A DNA stretch of 64,000 bases from UBA6627 sp965248675 (GTDB lineage: Bacteria; Chloroflexota; Dehalococcoidia; UBA2979). The stretch is taken from assembly GCA_965248675.1 (NCBI GenBank), contig CBDFJZ010000003.1:67643-131642 (forward strand), written 5' to 3'. The translations under genes and the position numbers were made by a program. This document shows positions 31,651 through 41,033 of this stretch, one piece after another (positions within the stretch are counted from its first letter, which is position 1; each line of letters begins with the position of its first letter). The notes under the pieces are model-generated. The model saw only the letters and a program-made list of their open reading frames with translations. It was not told where the DNA came from and made no database searches.

Positions 31651-32432
31651 GCCCGGCAGCAGCAGACGGCGGAATCACGGTCATCAAAATCGGCGGCTCG
31701 ACGCTCGGCGCCGAGGACACCTCGCTCGAGGACATCGTCGCGCTCGCCGACGAGGGGCACCGCCCGCTGGTCGTGCACGGCGGTGGCGCGATGATCAGCA
31801 ACTGGCTCGACCGCATGGGCATCGAGGCCGTCTTCGTCGACGGGCTGCGCGCGACGAACGCTGACGCCCTCGAGATCGTCATCGCTGTGCTGCGCGGTCT
31901 CGTCAACGCGCGTCTCGTCGCGCAGATCGTCGAACGCGGCGGTCGCGCGGTCGGCGTCAGCGGCATCGACGGCGGCGCGATCCGCGCCGCGCGCTACGAC
32001 GAGCGGCTCGGCTTCGTCGGCCGTGTGACCGATGTCGAGGCGGACTTCTTCACCTCGCTGATCGACGCCGGCGTGATCCCGGTGGTCGCCCCGATCGGCC
32101 TCGAGGCGCCGGCGCAACCGCTGAACATCAACGCGGATACGGTCGCCGGCGAACTCGCCCGCGCTCTGCGCGCGGAGCGGCTGCTGTTTATGACTGACGT
32201 CGACGGACTACTCGACGCCGATGGCCAATTGATCGCCTCGCTCGACGCCGTTCGAGCGGGCGAATTACGTGAGAATGGCGTGTTGACCGGTGGTATGATC
32301 CCCAAGGTTGACGCATGCCTCCGCGCCGCGGAGACCGGCACGGAGGCCTTTATCGCGAACGGCACACGGCCCGCCATGGTGCGACAACTGCTCACGCAAC
32401 ACGCTTCCGGCACCCGCGTGAGTGTGAACTAG
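31647..32432 (+). CDS. argB: Acetylglutamate kinase
   Basis: The 261-residue amino-acid kinase phosphorylates N-acetylglutamate. Motifs: TVIKIGGSTLG (phosphate-binding Lys), VVHGGGAMISNWLDR, NINADTVAGELARALRAERLLFMTDVDGLL and GGMIPKVDACLRA. No N-terminal regulatory helix of the arginine-sensitive type is apparent before IGG. GTG at 31647 is chosen because it follows argJ directly; an in-frame ATG at 31602 would overlap argJ. A direct repeat covers the start. Confidence 0.93.
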   Translation: MSPAAADGGITVIKIGGSTLGAEDTSLEDIVALADEGHRPLVVHGGGAMISNWLDRMGIEAVFVDGLRATNADALEIVIAVLRGLVNARLVAQIVERGGRAVGVSGIDGGAIRAARYDERLGFVGRVTDVEADFFTSLIDAGVIPVVAPIGLEAPAQPLNINADTVAGELARALRAERLLFMTDVDGLLDADGQLIASLDAVRAGELRENGVLTGGMIPKVDACLRAAETGTEAFIANGTRPAMVRQLLTQHASGTRVSVN

Positions 32433-32436
32433 CCCG

Positions 32437-35256
32437 ATGGGTTTCTTCGACGACCGCGAACGCGGCGACCTGGGACCGCCACCCGAACCGTTCCGCATCG
32501 GTGGCAACACCCCCGAGTTCCGATCGCCGGTGCCGCTGCGCTGGATCGGCGTGGCGGCGGCGGTGCTGGTCGGTTTCATCATCCTCAGCGTCCTGAAGGG
32601 CATATACGTCGACGTCCTCTGGTTCGACTCGGTCGGCTACGAGAGCGTCTTCCGCCGCGTGCTGTTCGCTCGCGTCTCGCTGTTCTTCCTTGGCGCAGCG
32701 ATCACGGTCGCGATGATCGGCGCGAACATCTTCCTCGCCCGCCGGCTGGCGCCGCGCGGTCCCGAGGAGTCCTTCATCGAGGAGGTCGACGTCGTCGCGC
32801 TGCGACGCATCGTCACCGTCGTGCTGATTGCGGGGACGCTGTTCCTCGGGGTGATCTTCGGATCGATCGCCGGGGGATCCTGGGAAACCATCCTCACCTG
32901 GCTCAACGGCGTCGAGTTCGGACGCGAGGATCCTGCGTTCAACCGCGACATCGCCTTCTACATGTTCGATCTCCCCGCGTTTCAGCTGATCCAGGGGTGG
33001 TTCCTGGGCCTGATGATCGTCTCCACGCTCGCCGCGGGTGCCGTCTACGCGCTCTCGATTTCGCTACAGGGCTTCGAGCTGAACGTCACGCGCGGGATGC
33101 GCGTGCACCTCTCGATGCTGCTCGGGATCATCCTGCTGCTGATCGCGCTCAGCACCTACCTGAGCATCTTCGACCTCGTGCTCTCGCCCGGCGGCATCGT
33201 CTTCGGCGCGACCTACACCGACGTCAACGCCCGGCTACCGGTGCGCTACATCCTGATCGCGCTCGCGCTGTTCGCCGGGCTGGCCACGATGGCCAATGCG
33301 TTCCTCTCGCGGGACAGCTACCGGCTACCGCTCTTCGCCTTCGGCCTCTGGGCGATCACTGGCCTGATCGGCGGCATCTTCTACCCGAACTTCGTCCAGT
33401 CCTTCCAGGTCGAACCGAACGAGCGCGAGCGCGAAGAGCAGTTCATCGGCCGCAACATCGATGCCACCCGCTTCGCCTATGGCCTCGGTGCGATCCTGGA
33501 GACCAACTTCCCGGCCGAACAGTCCGTCACCATCGCGGAGCTCGACGCGAATCCGCAGACCCTCGACAACGTGCGGCTGCTCGACCCACGGCCGCTGCGC
33601 GACACGTTCAACCAGGTGCAAGCGATTCGGCAGTTCTACCTGTTCAACGACGTCGACGTGGATCGCTACGTGCTCGACGGCGAGCTACGCCAGGTCATGC
33701 TCTCGCCCCGCGAGCTCGACGTCAGCCGCGCCCAGGAGCGCAACTGGACCCGCGAGCGCCTGCAGCTCACGCACGGCTTCGGCGCCGTCGCCGCTCCGGT
33801 CAACGAGGTCCTCGAGGAGGGCCTGCCGGACTTCATCACCCGCGACATCCCGCCGGTCAGCGAGCTGCTGGAGCTGACGATCCCTGGATCACGCATCTAC
33901 TTCGGCGAGCAGACCGACCAGTACGTGATCGTCAACTCGAACGAGCCCGAGTTCGACTACCCGGAGGGTGAGGCGAACGCCGAGACCACCTACCAGGAGG
34001 ATCGCGGCATCACGCTCTCCTCGTTCATCCGTCGCTTCGCCCTCGCCTGGGAGCTCGGCGACACGAACCTGCTGATCTCGGGCCAGATCAACGGCGACTC
34101 GCGGCTGCTGATGAACCGCAACATCCAGGAGCGCATCGACAAGGTCGCGCCCTTCCTTGTCCTCGATCGCGACCCGTACATCGTGATCATTGATGGGGGG
34201 CTCAAGTGGATTCAGTCGGCGTACACGGTTTCTGACCGCTTCCCCTACTCCCAGCGATCGCGCGCATCGGTGAACTACATCCGCGACAGCGTGAAGATCG
34301 TCGTCGACGCGATCAGCGGCGACATGACGTTCTATCTGATCGACGAGGACGACCCGGTGGCGGCGACGTGGGCCAGCATCTTCCCCGATCTGTTCACGCC
34401 GGACGCTGCGATGCCGCCGGAGATTCGGGAGCACCTGCGCTACCCGCTCGACATGTTCTCGCTGCAGGCGGAGCTGTACCTGCGCTACCACATCACCGAT
34501 TCGGCCGTGTTCTTCATCGGCGAGGACGTCTGGAACATCCCGACCGAGCGCTTCCGCCAGCAGGAACAGCCGGTCGAGCCCTACTACGTGCTGATGACGC
34601 TCCCCACGGAAGAAGTCGGTGCCGAGGAGCAGCTCGAGTTCGCGCTAATTCTCCCCTTCACACCGCGGAACCGGCAGAACACCGTCGCGTGGCTCGCCGG
34701 GCGATCCGACGGCGACCAGTACGGCACTCTCCGCGCCTACCGCTTCCCGACGGACGACCTGGTCTTCGGCCCCGCACAGATCGAGGCGCGGATCGACCAG
34801 AACCCCGGCATCTCCCAGCAGATCACGCTCTGGGACCAGGCCGGTTCCGAGGTGATCCGCGGCAACCTGCTAATGATCCCGATCGGTCAGTCGTTCTTGT
34901 TCGTCGAACCGATCTACCTCCAGGCTGAGAACTCGAGGCTGCCCGAGCTCGTGCGCGTCGTCGTCGCCAACGGCAACTCGATCGCGATGGAGCTGACCTT
35001 CGAGCGGGCGCTCGACGTCGTGCTCGGACGCGCGCGGTCGAGCCTCCCGGGCGCTGGCAGCATTGCTGGCAGCATTGTCGACGGCGGCACTACGCCTGAC
35101 CCAACGCCCACGGCCCCGCCCGGCGGCGAGACGCCCGCGGGCGACCTCGCGGACCTGCTCCGCGACGCGCGTGACGCGGCCGATGCGGTCGAGGCCGAAC
35201 TCGATCGGCTCCGTGCCTTGCTCGACGCGATCGAGCGCGAGGGGTCCGGCAACTAA
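32437..35256 (+). CDS. UPF0182-family large membrane protein
   Basis: The 939-residue protein has seven TM helices in the first 330 residues (IGVAAAVLVGFIILSVLKGIYVDVLWFDSVGY, VSLFFLGAAITVAMIGANIFL and others). A large extracytoplasmic domain follows, with VFRRVLFAR early and the conserved FYLFNDVDVDRY, RNWTRERLQLTHGFGAVAAPVNEV, YPEGEANAETTYQEDRGI and PYIVIIDGGLKWIQSAYT stretches of UPF0182. A Thr/Pro-rich linker (TTPDPTPTAPPGG) precedes a C-terminal coiled coil. Function is unknown in the family. It begins 4 bp after argB, so it is coupled to the arginine genes, perhaps only by chance. Confidence 0.93.
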   Translation: MGFFDDRERGDLGPPPEPFRIGGNTPEFRSPVPLRWIGVAAAVLVGFIILSVLKGIYVDVLWFDSVGYESVFRRVLFARVSLFFLGAAITVAMIGANIFLARRLAPRGPEESFIEEVDVVALRRIVTVVLIAGTLFLGVIFGSIAGGSWETILTWLNGVEFGREDPAFNRDIAFYMFDLPAFQLIQGWFLGLMIVSTLAAGAVYALSISLQGFELNVTRGMRVHLSMLLGIILLLIALSTYLSIFDLVLSPGGIVFGATYTDVNARLPVRYILIALALFAGLATMANAFLSRDSYRLPLFAFGLWAITGLIGGIFYPNFVQSFQVEPNEREREEQFIGRNIDATRFAYGLGAILETNFPAEQSVTIAELDANPQTLDNVRLLDPRPLRDTFNQVQAIRQFYLFNDVDVDRYVLDGELRQVMLSPRELDVSRAQERNWTRERLQLTHGFGAVAAPVNEVLEEGLPDFITRDIPPVSELLELTIPGSRIYFGEQTDQYVIVNSNEPEFDYPEGEANAETTYQEDRGITLSSFIRRFALAWELGDTNLLISGQINGDSRLLMNRNIQERIDKVAPFLVLDRDPYIVIIDGGLKWIQSAYTVSDRFPYSQRSRASVNYIRDSVKIVVDAISGDMTFYLIDEDDPVAATWASIFPDLFTPDAAMPPEIREHLRYPLDMFSLQAELYLRYHITDSAVFFIGEDVWNIPTERFRQQEQPVEPYYVLMTLPTEEVGAEEQLEFALILPFTPRNRQNTVAWLAGRSDGDQYGTLRAYRFPTDDLVFGPAQIEARIDQNPGISQQITLWDQAGSEVIRGNLLMIPIGQSFLFVEPIYLQAENSRLPELVRVVVANGNSIAMELTFERALDVVLGRARSSLPGAGSIAGSIVDGGTTPDPTPTAPPGGETPAGDLADLLRDARDAADAVEAELDRLRALLDAIEREGSGN

Positions 35257-35362
35257 CCGCGCCACCCGCTCGATCGCGACGCGACCGCGGCCTGCGGGCG
35301 CGGTAGTCTGTCGGTTCGTTCGGCATACGTCCCCAATTCACGCCAGCACAAGGAGCAAGCCC

Positions 35363-36553
35363 GTGGGCGACATCCCCTCCAGAGAAGCGGTGATTCACAT
35401 GCAGACGGGGCGCCGCCTGCCAGTCACGCTCGTCCGCGGCGAGGGCACCCGCGTGTGGGACGACGACGGCAAGGAGTACCTGGACTTCATCGCCGGGATC
35501 GCCTCGGACACGCTCGGGCATGCCGATCCGGTCCTCGCGGACGTGATCGCGAGGCAGGCGCGGACGCTGATCCACGTCTCGAACATCTTCTACACGGAGC
35601 CGCAGATCGAGCTGGGCGAGCTGTTGATCGAACACTCCGCGCTCGACCGCGTGTTCTTCGCGAACTCCGGCGCCGAGGCGAACGAGGCGGCGATCAAGCT
35701 GGCACGCAAGTGGGGGATCCAGAACCGCGACGGCGGCTACGAGATCATCGCCGCCACCGACGGCTTCCACGGCCGCACGATGACCACCGTCGCAGCGACC
35801 GGCACGCCCGCCTACCGGGAGCCGTTCGGCCCCCCGACCCCCGGTTTCGTGTTCGTCGACTACGACGACATGGACCAGATCCGCGATGCCACCACGCCGC
35901 GCACCGCCGCAATCCTGCTAGAGCCGATCCAGGGCGAGGGCGGCGTCAACGTCCCCGACGAGGGCTACCTCCAGGCCGTGCGCGCCTGGTGCGACGAGCA
36001 GGGCGTCCTGCTGATCCTCGATGAGATCCAGACCGGCATCGGGCGCACGGGCACCGTCTGGGCGTACGAACAGGCCGGCGTCGAGCCGGACATCATGACC
36101 TCGGCGAAGGGCATCGCCGGTGGCGTCCCACTCGGCGCGGTGCTTGCGAAGGAGCACGCCTCGGTCTTCGAACCGGGCGACCACGGCTCCACCTTCGGCG
36201 GCAACCCGCTCGCCACGGCCGCCGGCGCCTACGTCGTTCGCCAGCTCGTCGAGGGCGGCGTCCTCGAAAACGCCAAGGCCCGAGGCGAACAGCTCAGCCA
36301 GCGCCTCGCCGGCCTCGAGGACCGGCACCCACTCGCGATCGGCGAGGACGGCGGTGGGCTCCTCCGCCGGCTCGAGCTCGCCGAGGACGTCGCGGGGGAT
36401 GTGGTCACCAGGGCGCGCGAGAACGGGCTGCTGCTGAACCCAGTGCGCCCGAACCGCGTCCGCTTCATGCCGCCGCTCAACGTCACCGAGGCCGAGATCG
36501 ATCAGGCCGTTGATATCGTGGAAGCGGCGCTCGCCGACCTCGAATCCAACTAA
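35363..36553 (+). CDS. argD: Acetylornithine aminotransferase
   Basis: The 396-residue class III PLP aminotransferase converts N-acetylglutamate semialdehyde to N-acetylornithine. It starts at GTG 35363 (VGDIPSREAVIHMQTG) behind AAGGAGC. Motifs: NSGAEANEAAIKLARKW, DGFHGRTM, ILLEPIQGEGGVNVP, LLILDEIQTGIGRTG and the PLP lysine in TSAKGIAGGVPLGA. STFGGNPLATAA follows. It sits between UPF0182 and argG. A 106-bp gap upstream could hold an internal promoter. An ornithine or succinyldiaminopimelate aminotransferase is the general alternative, but context fixes ArgD. Confidence 0.93.
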   Translation: MGDIPSREAVIHMQTGRRLPVTLVRGEGTRVWDDDGKEYLDFIAGIASDTLGHADPVLADVIARQARTLIHVSNIFYTEPQIELGELLIEHSALDRVFFANSGAEANEAAIKLARKWGIQNRDGGYEIIAATDGFHGRTMTTVAATGTPAYREPFGPPTPGFVFVDYDDMDQIRDATTPRTAAILLEPIQGEGGVNVPDEGYLQAVRAWCDEQGVLLILDEIQTGIGRTGTVWAYEQAGVEPDIMTSAKGIAGGVPLGAVLAKEHASVFEPGDHGSTFGGNPLATAAGAYVVRQLVEGGVLENAKARGEQLSQRLAGLEDRHPLAIGEDGGGLLRRLELAEDVAGDVVTRARENGLLLNPVRPNRVRFMPPLNVTEAEIDQAVDIVEAALADLESN

Positions 36554-36614
36554 CCGCGACGGGCGGGCCGGGCGCCGCCAGCGCTCCGGGTGGCCTCACT
36601 CGGCTGGGGGGCTG

Positions 36615-37880
36615 ATGACCGAGAAGATCGTGCTCGCCTACTCCGGCGGTCTCGACACGTCAGTCGCCTGCAAGTGGCTGCAGGAGACCCACGGTTACGA
36701 GGTGCACTGCCTGACGGTGGACCTCGGCAACCTGCCGGACGTCGAGAGTGCTCGCGCGCGCGGCGATGAGGCCGGCGCCGTCGAGGTCGAGGTGATCGAC
36801 GCGAAGGAGGACTTCCTCAACTACTTCGTGTTCCCCGCCCTCCAGGCGAACGCGCTCTACCAGGGTGAATACCCGCTGGCGACGGCCCTCGGACGCCCGT
36901 TGATCGCCAAGCTGCTGATCGACAGGGCTCGCGCCGTTGGCGCGACCGCGGTCGCACATGGTTGCACCGGCAAGGGCAACGACCAGGTGCGCCTCGATAT
37001 CGCGATCGGCACGCTCGCGCCCGATCTCACCGTGATCGGCACCGCGCGCGAGAACGAGATGAGCCGCGACGCCGCCCTCGCCTACGCCGCCGAGCACGGC
37101 ATCTCCGTGCGCCAGACCGCCGAGGCGCCCTACTCGACCGACGAGAACCTGTGGGGCCGCTCGGTCGAGTGCGGCGAGCTCGAAGACCCCTGGGCCGAGC
37201 CGCCGGCCGACGTCTGGGAGTGGACCCGCAACATCGAGGACACCCCGACGGATCCGGTGATCCTCGAGATCACCTTCGAGCAGGGCATCCCCGTCGCCGT
37301 CGACGGCGAAGAGCTCGATCCGGTGACCCTCGTCCAGCGTCTCTCCGACCTCGGCGCGCAGCACGGCGTCGGCCGCATCGACATGGTCGAGGATCGCGTC
37401 GTCGGAATTAAGTCGCGCGAAGTCTACGAGGCGCCCGCCGCCGTGATCCTGATCGAGGCGCACCGCCAGCTCGAGCAGCTCACGCTCTCCAAGGCTCAGC
37501 ACCGCATGAAGTCCCGCGTCGCCGACGAGTACGCCGACCTCGTGTACGGCGGGCACTGGTTCAGCGCCCACCACCGCGATCTCGCCGCCTATGTGCAGTC
37601 GTCGCAGCAGGACGTCACCGGCCAGGTCCGACTCCAGCTCCATCGCGGCAACGTGCGGACCCTGGGAAAGCAGGCCGATCGCAGCCTCTACAGCAAGGAG
37701 CTCGCGACCTACGGCGACGACGACCTCTTCGACCAGAAGGCGGCGCAAGGCTTCATCAAGCTCCACGGCCTCGCCGTCCAGGTCCAGGCCCACCGTCAGC
37801 TCCTCGCCGACAAGCGCGACCCGCTGCACCTCGCCGCCCCGCGCAGAGACAGTGGCGGGGACGCCGCCGACGGCAGCTAG
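36615..37880 (+). CDS. argG: Argininosuccinate synthase
   Basis: The 421-residue enzyme joins citrulline and aspartate using ATP. The start MTEKIVLAYSGGLDTSVACKWL shows the PP-loop SGGLDTS. Later AHGCTGKGNDQVR, YSTDENLWGRSVE and GRIDMVEDRVVGIKSREVYEAPAA are diagnostic. The C-terminal LGKQADRSLYSKELATY is conserved. A long hydrophilic tail (HLAAPRRDSGGDAADGS) exceeds the usual end by about 15 residues. It lies 61 bp after argD and 16 bp before the DNA methyltransferase gene. Confidence 0.96.
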   Translation: MTEKIVLAYSGGLDTSVACKWLQETHGYEVHCLTVDLGNLPDVESARARGDEAGAVEVEVIDAKEDFLNYFVFPALQANALYQGEYPLATALGRPLIAKLLIDRARAVGATAVAHGCTGKGNDQVRLDIAIGTLAPDLTVIGTARENEMSRDAALAYAAEHGISVRQTAEAPYSTDENLWGRSVECGELEDPWAEPPADVWEWTRNIEDTPTDPVILEITFEQGIPVAVDGEELDPVTLVQRLSDLGAQHGVGRIDMVEDRVVGIKSREVYEAPAAVILIEAHRQLEQLTLSKAQHRMKSRVADEYADLVYGGHWFSAHHRDLAAYVQSSQQDVTGQVRLQLHRGNVRTLGKQADRSLYSKELATYGDDDLFDQKAAQGFIKLHGLAVQVQAHRQLLADKRDPLHLAAPRRDSGGDAADGS

Positions 37881-37896
37881 CGTCGAGGCGAGATCG

Positions 37897-38751
37897 GTGC
37901 GCCGCATCGTCCTCGCGGAGAATCTCGAGCTGCTGCGTTCGCTGCCGGACGGCGCGGTCAACCTGATCTACCTCGACCCGCCGTTCAACACCGGCCGCGC
38001 CCAACGCCGCACGACCGTGCGCACCGAACGCGTCGAGGACGGAAACCGGGGCGAGGGCGACCGCACCGGCTTCGGCGGCCGTCGCTACCGCACGACCGAG
38101 CTCAGCTCGCGCGCCTTCGCGGACGCCTTCGACGATTTCCTCGGGTTCCTCGAGCCGCGCCTCGAGCAGTGCCGGCGCGTGCTCGCCGCGGACGGCTCGC
38201 TCTTCCTGCACCTCGACCCGCACGAGGCGCACTACGCGAAGGTGCTGCTGGACGGGCTGTTCGGCCGCGACAGCTTCCTCAACGAGATCATCTGGTCGTA
38301 CGACTACGGCGGCCGTTCGAAGCGCCGCTGGCCGGCCAAGCACGACACCATCCTCTGGTACGCGAAGGACCCTGCGAACTACACCTTCAACTACGACGCG
38401 ATCGACCGCATCCCTTATATGGCGCCCGGGCTCGTCACCGAGGAGAAAGCCGCACGCGGCAAGGTTCCCACTGACGTCTGGTGGCAAACGGTCGTTCCGA
38501 CCTCGGGTTCAGCGCGGACCGGGTATCCGACGCAGAAGCCGCTTGCGATCCTCGATCGCATCGTGCGCGTCCATTCCAACCCCGGCGATCTGGTCGCCGA
38601 CTTCTTCGCCGGCTCCGGCACCACGGGCGAGGCCGCGGCGCGCAACGACCGCGACTTCCTGCTCGTGGACGAACATCCCGAGGCGATCGAGGTGATGCGC
38701 GAGCGCCTGAGCGAGTGGTCGCCCGAGGTGATCGCGAGGACCGCGGATTGA
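37897..38751 (+). CDS. Orphan beta-class DNA methyltransferase (N6-adenine or N4-cytosine)
   Basis: The 284-residue protein has the permuted beta order: motif IV LIYLDPPFNTG at residues 24-33, then motif I VADFFAGSGTTGEAA at 233-247. LFLHLDPHEAHYAKVLLDGLFG and GYPTQKPLAILDRIV are typical of MboI/CcrM-like N6_N4_Mtase proteins. No restriction endonuclease gene is adjacent, so it is an orphan. The target-recognition region between them is short. It starts with GTG 16 bp after argG and is embedded in the arginine cluster. Its cognate motif and whether it acts on adenine or cytosine cannot be read from the sequence. Confidence 0.85.
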   Translation: MRRIVLAENLELLRSLPDGAVNLIYLDPPFNTGRAQRRTTVRTERVEDGNRGEGDRTGFGGRRYRTTELSSRAFADAFDDFLGFLEPRLEQCRRVLAADGSLFLHLDPHEAHYAKVLLDGLFGRDSFLNEIIWSYDYGGRSKRRWPAKHDTILWYAKDPANYTFNYDAIDRIPYMAPGLVTEEKAARGKVPTDVWWQTVVPTSGSARTGYPTQKPLAILDRIVRVHSNPGDLVADFFAGSGTTGEAAARNDRDFLLVDEHPEAIEVMRERLSEWSPEVIARTAD

Positions 38752-38792
38752 ACCCGATCTCGAATCGCCTCGGGATCGCCGATCATGGCCGT

Positions 38793-39590
38793 ATGGAGAT
38801 CGACAACCGCTGGTACGACGACCTCGGCGATGCGTGGTGGGACCCGCGCGGCCCCGTCGCCGCGTTGCACGATTTCAACGAGGTCCGCACGGCCTACGCA
38901 GTCGGGGTGATCCACGGCGCGGTCTCCGCGGTCGACCGACCGCGCGTGCTGGACGTCGGAGCGGGCGGCGGCCTGTTTAGCGCCTCCCTCGCCGCCGCCG
39001 GCTTCGAGGTGATCGGCGTGGACGCTTCGCGACCGTCGCTGCTCGCCGCGCGCCGGCACACGGTGCGGGCCGACGACCCCGAGGCACCCTCATACGTGGC
39101 GGGCAACGCGATGATGCTGCCGTTTGCGGACCGCAGCGTGCACGCGGTGGTGTGCTCCGAAGTGCTGGAGCACGTCCCGTCACCGGCCACGCTGATCGAG
39201 GAGGTGGCGCGGGTGCTGCGGCCCGGCGGCGTGTTCTGCTTCGACACGCCGAACCGCACCTGGTACGCGCGGATCGGCCTAATCTCGGTCGCCGAGAACA
39301 TCGGCTGGGCGCCGCGCGGCACCCACGACTTCAAACACTTCCTCACGCCCCCGGAGGTGCATGGACATCTCTCGGGCGCCGGGCTGAGCCTGCGCGATCT
39401 GCGCGGGTTCTCGCTGCGGCGGAACCCCCTCAGCGCCTTCGTCGGGTACCTGCGCCGCCGCGACATCGGCGGCTTCCGGCTCAGCACTGATATGCGCTTC
39501 GTGATCACCGGATACGCCGAGAAGCCACCGCCGCCCGAACTGGTCGCGGTCGGGTCGGAACCGATAGCCGTCGATGGGGACGCGCGCTAG
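38793..39590 (+). CDS. UbiG-like SAM-dependent O-methyltransferase
   Basis: The 265-residue protein starts MEIDNRWYDDLGDAWWDPRGPVAALHDFNEVR, matching UbiG's WWDPxGxxxxLHxxNxxR. The SAM motif I is VLDVGAGGGLFSA, and HVPSPATLIEEVARVLRPGGVFCFDTPNRT follows. UbiG methylates polyprenyl intermediates in ubiquinone synthesis; in this lineage, which may use menaquinone, the substrate is uncertain. It lies 41 bp after the DNA methyltransferase gene and 21 bp before argH. Confidence 0.8.
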   Translation: MEIDNRWYDDLGDAWWDPRGPVAALHDFNEVRTAYAVGVIHGAVSAVDRPRVLDVGAGGGLFSASLAAAGFEVIGVDASRPSLLAARRHTVRADDPEAPSYVAGNAMMLPFADRSVHAVVCSEVLEHVPSPATLIEEVARVLRPGGVFCFDTPNRTWYARIGLISVAENIGWAPRGTHDFKHFLTPPEVHGHLSGAGLSLRDLRGFSLRRNPLSAFVGYLRRRDIGGFRLSTDMRFVITGYAEKPPPPELVAVGSEPIAVDGDAR

Positions 39591-39611
39591 CCTCCGTCGG
39601 CGGAGGACGCC

Positions 39612-41033
39612 ATGAGCGACGAGCCGGCGCAGCCGCCCCAGGAACCAGCGGCGAAGCTGTGGGGCGGGCGCTTCAGCGGTGACACGAACGAACTCGTCGA
39701 CGCGTTCAACGCCTCGATCGACTTCGACCGCCGTCTGTACCGCGAGGACATCGCCGGCTCGATCGCCCACGCCCGCATGCTCGCCAGCCGCGAGATCATC
39801 AACACCGAGGATCGCGACGCGATCGTCACTGGCCTCGAGGCGATTCGCGACGAGATCGACGCCGGACAGTTCGAGTTCCGCGTCGACCGCGAGGACATCC
39901 ACCTCAACATCGAGGCCGCGTTAATCGAGCGGATCGGTGACGCCGGCCGCCGCCTCCACACCGGCCGATCGAGGAACGATCAGGTCGCCACTGACACGCG
40001 CCTCTTTGCCCGCGCCGCCTGCGACGAGATTCTCGAGCAGTTGCGCACGATCCGAGGCACGCTCGTTGACCTCGCGACCCGCGAGGCGGAAACGATCATC
40101 CCCGGCTACACGCACCTCCAACGCGCGCAGCCGATCCTGCTTGCGCACCACTTGCTCGCCTACGAAGCGATGTTCGCGCGCGATAGCGAGCGGTTCGCGC
40201 AGGCGCGCGCCCGCGTGAATGTGTCGCCGCTGGGCGCCGGCGCGCTGGCTGGCGTCACCTATCCGATCGATCGCGAGATGACGGCGCGCGAACTCGGCTT
40301 CGACGCGATCACGTCGAACAGCCTCGATGCGGTGTCAGACCGCGACTTCGTCGTCGACCTCCACTCCGCGGCCGCGCTCGCGATGGTCCACCTCTCGCGG
40401 CTCTCGGAGGAGATCATCCTCTGGGTCAGCGCCGAGTTCCGCTTCGCCAGGCTCGACGACGCCTTCGCGACCGGCTCCAGCATCATGCCGCAGAAGAAGA
40501 ACGCCGACGTCGCCGAACTGACCCGCGGCAAGAGCGCCCGCGTGATCGGCAACCTGATGCAGTCGCTGGCGCTCCTGAAGAGCCAGCCGCTCGCCTACAA
40601 CAAGGACAACCAGGAGGACAAAGAGCCGCTCTTCGACACTGTCGATACGCTCCTGATCTCGCTCCGCGTCACCAGCGCGATGCTGCCCACGCTCAGTTTC
40701 GACGCCGAACGAGGCGCCGCCGCCGCCGCCGCCGACTTCGCGCTCGCCACCGACTACGCCGACTACCTGGCGAAGCGCGGCGTCCCCTTCCGCGACGCCC
40801 ACGAAGCCGTCGGCGCCCTCGTCGCCCGCTGCGAGCACGAAGGCCTCACCTTCGACCAGCTCAGCCTCGCGGAGCTGCAGGCGGCTCACCCCGCCTTCGA
40901 GGCCGACGCACTCGAGATCGACCTCGCCTCCGCGCTCGCTGCCCGTGACGTGCCGGGCGGCACCGCCCCCGCCGCCGTGGCCGCTGCCCGGGACGCCGCG
41001 CGGGCACGCCTCCAGTCCGAGGGGACGGCGTGA
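39612..41033 (+). CDS. argH: Argininosuccinate lyase
   Basis: The 473-residue fumarase/aspartase-superfamily lyase makes arginine and fumarate. KLWGGRFSGDTNELVDAFNASIDFD starts the protein. HTGRSRNDQVATD, HLQRAQPILLAHH and GSSIMPQKKNADVAEL (signature with the catalytic Ser loop) follow. It is full length. The stop overlaps the GTG of rpe by 4 bp, so the two are coupled. It closes the arginine part of the cluster. Confidence 0.96.
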   Translation: MSDEPAQPPQEPAAKLWGGRFSGDTNELVDAFNASIDFDRRLYREDIAGSIAHARMLASREIINTEDRDAIVTGLEAIRDEIDAGQFEFRVDREDIHLNIEAALIERIGDAGRRLHTGRSRNDQVATDTRLFARAACDEILEQLRTIRGTLVDLATREAETIIPGYTHLQRAQPILLAHHLLAYEAMFARDSERFAQARARVNVSPLGAGALAGVTYPIDREMTARELGFDAITSNSLDAVSDRDFVVDLHSAAALAMVHLSRLSEEIILWVSAEFRFARLDDAFATGSSIMPQKKNADVAELTRGKSARVIGNLMQSLALLKSQPLAYNKDNQEDKEPLFDTVDTLLISLRVTSAMLPTLSFDAERGAAAAAADFALATDYADYLAKRGVPFRDAHEAVGALVARCEHEGLTFDQLSLAELQAAHPAFEADALEIDLASALAARDVPGGTAPAAVAAARDAARARLQSEGTA

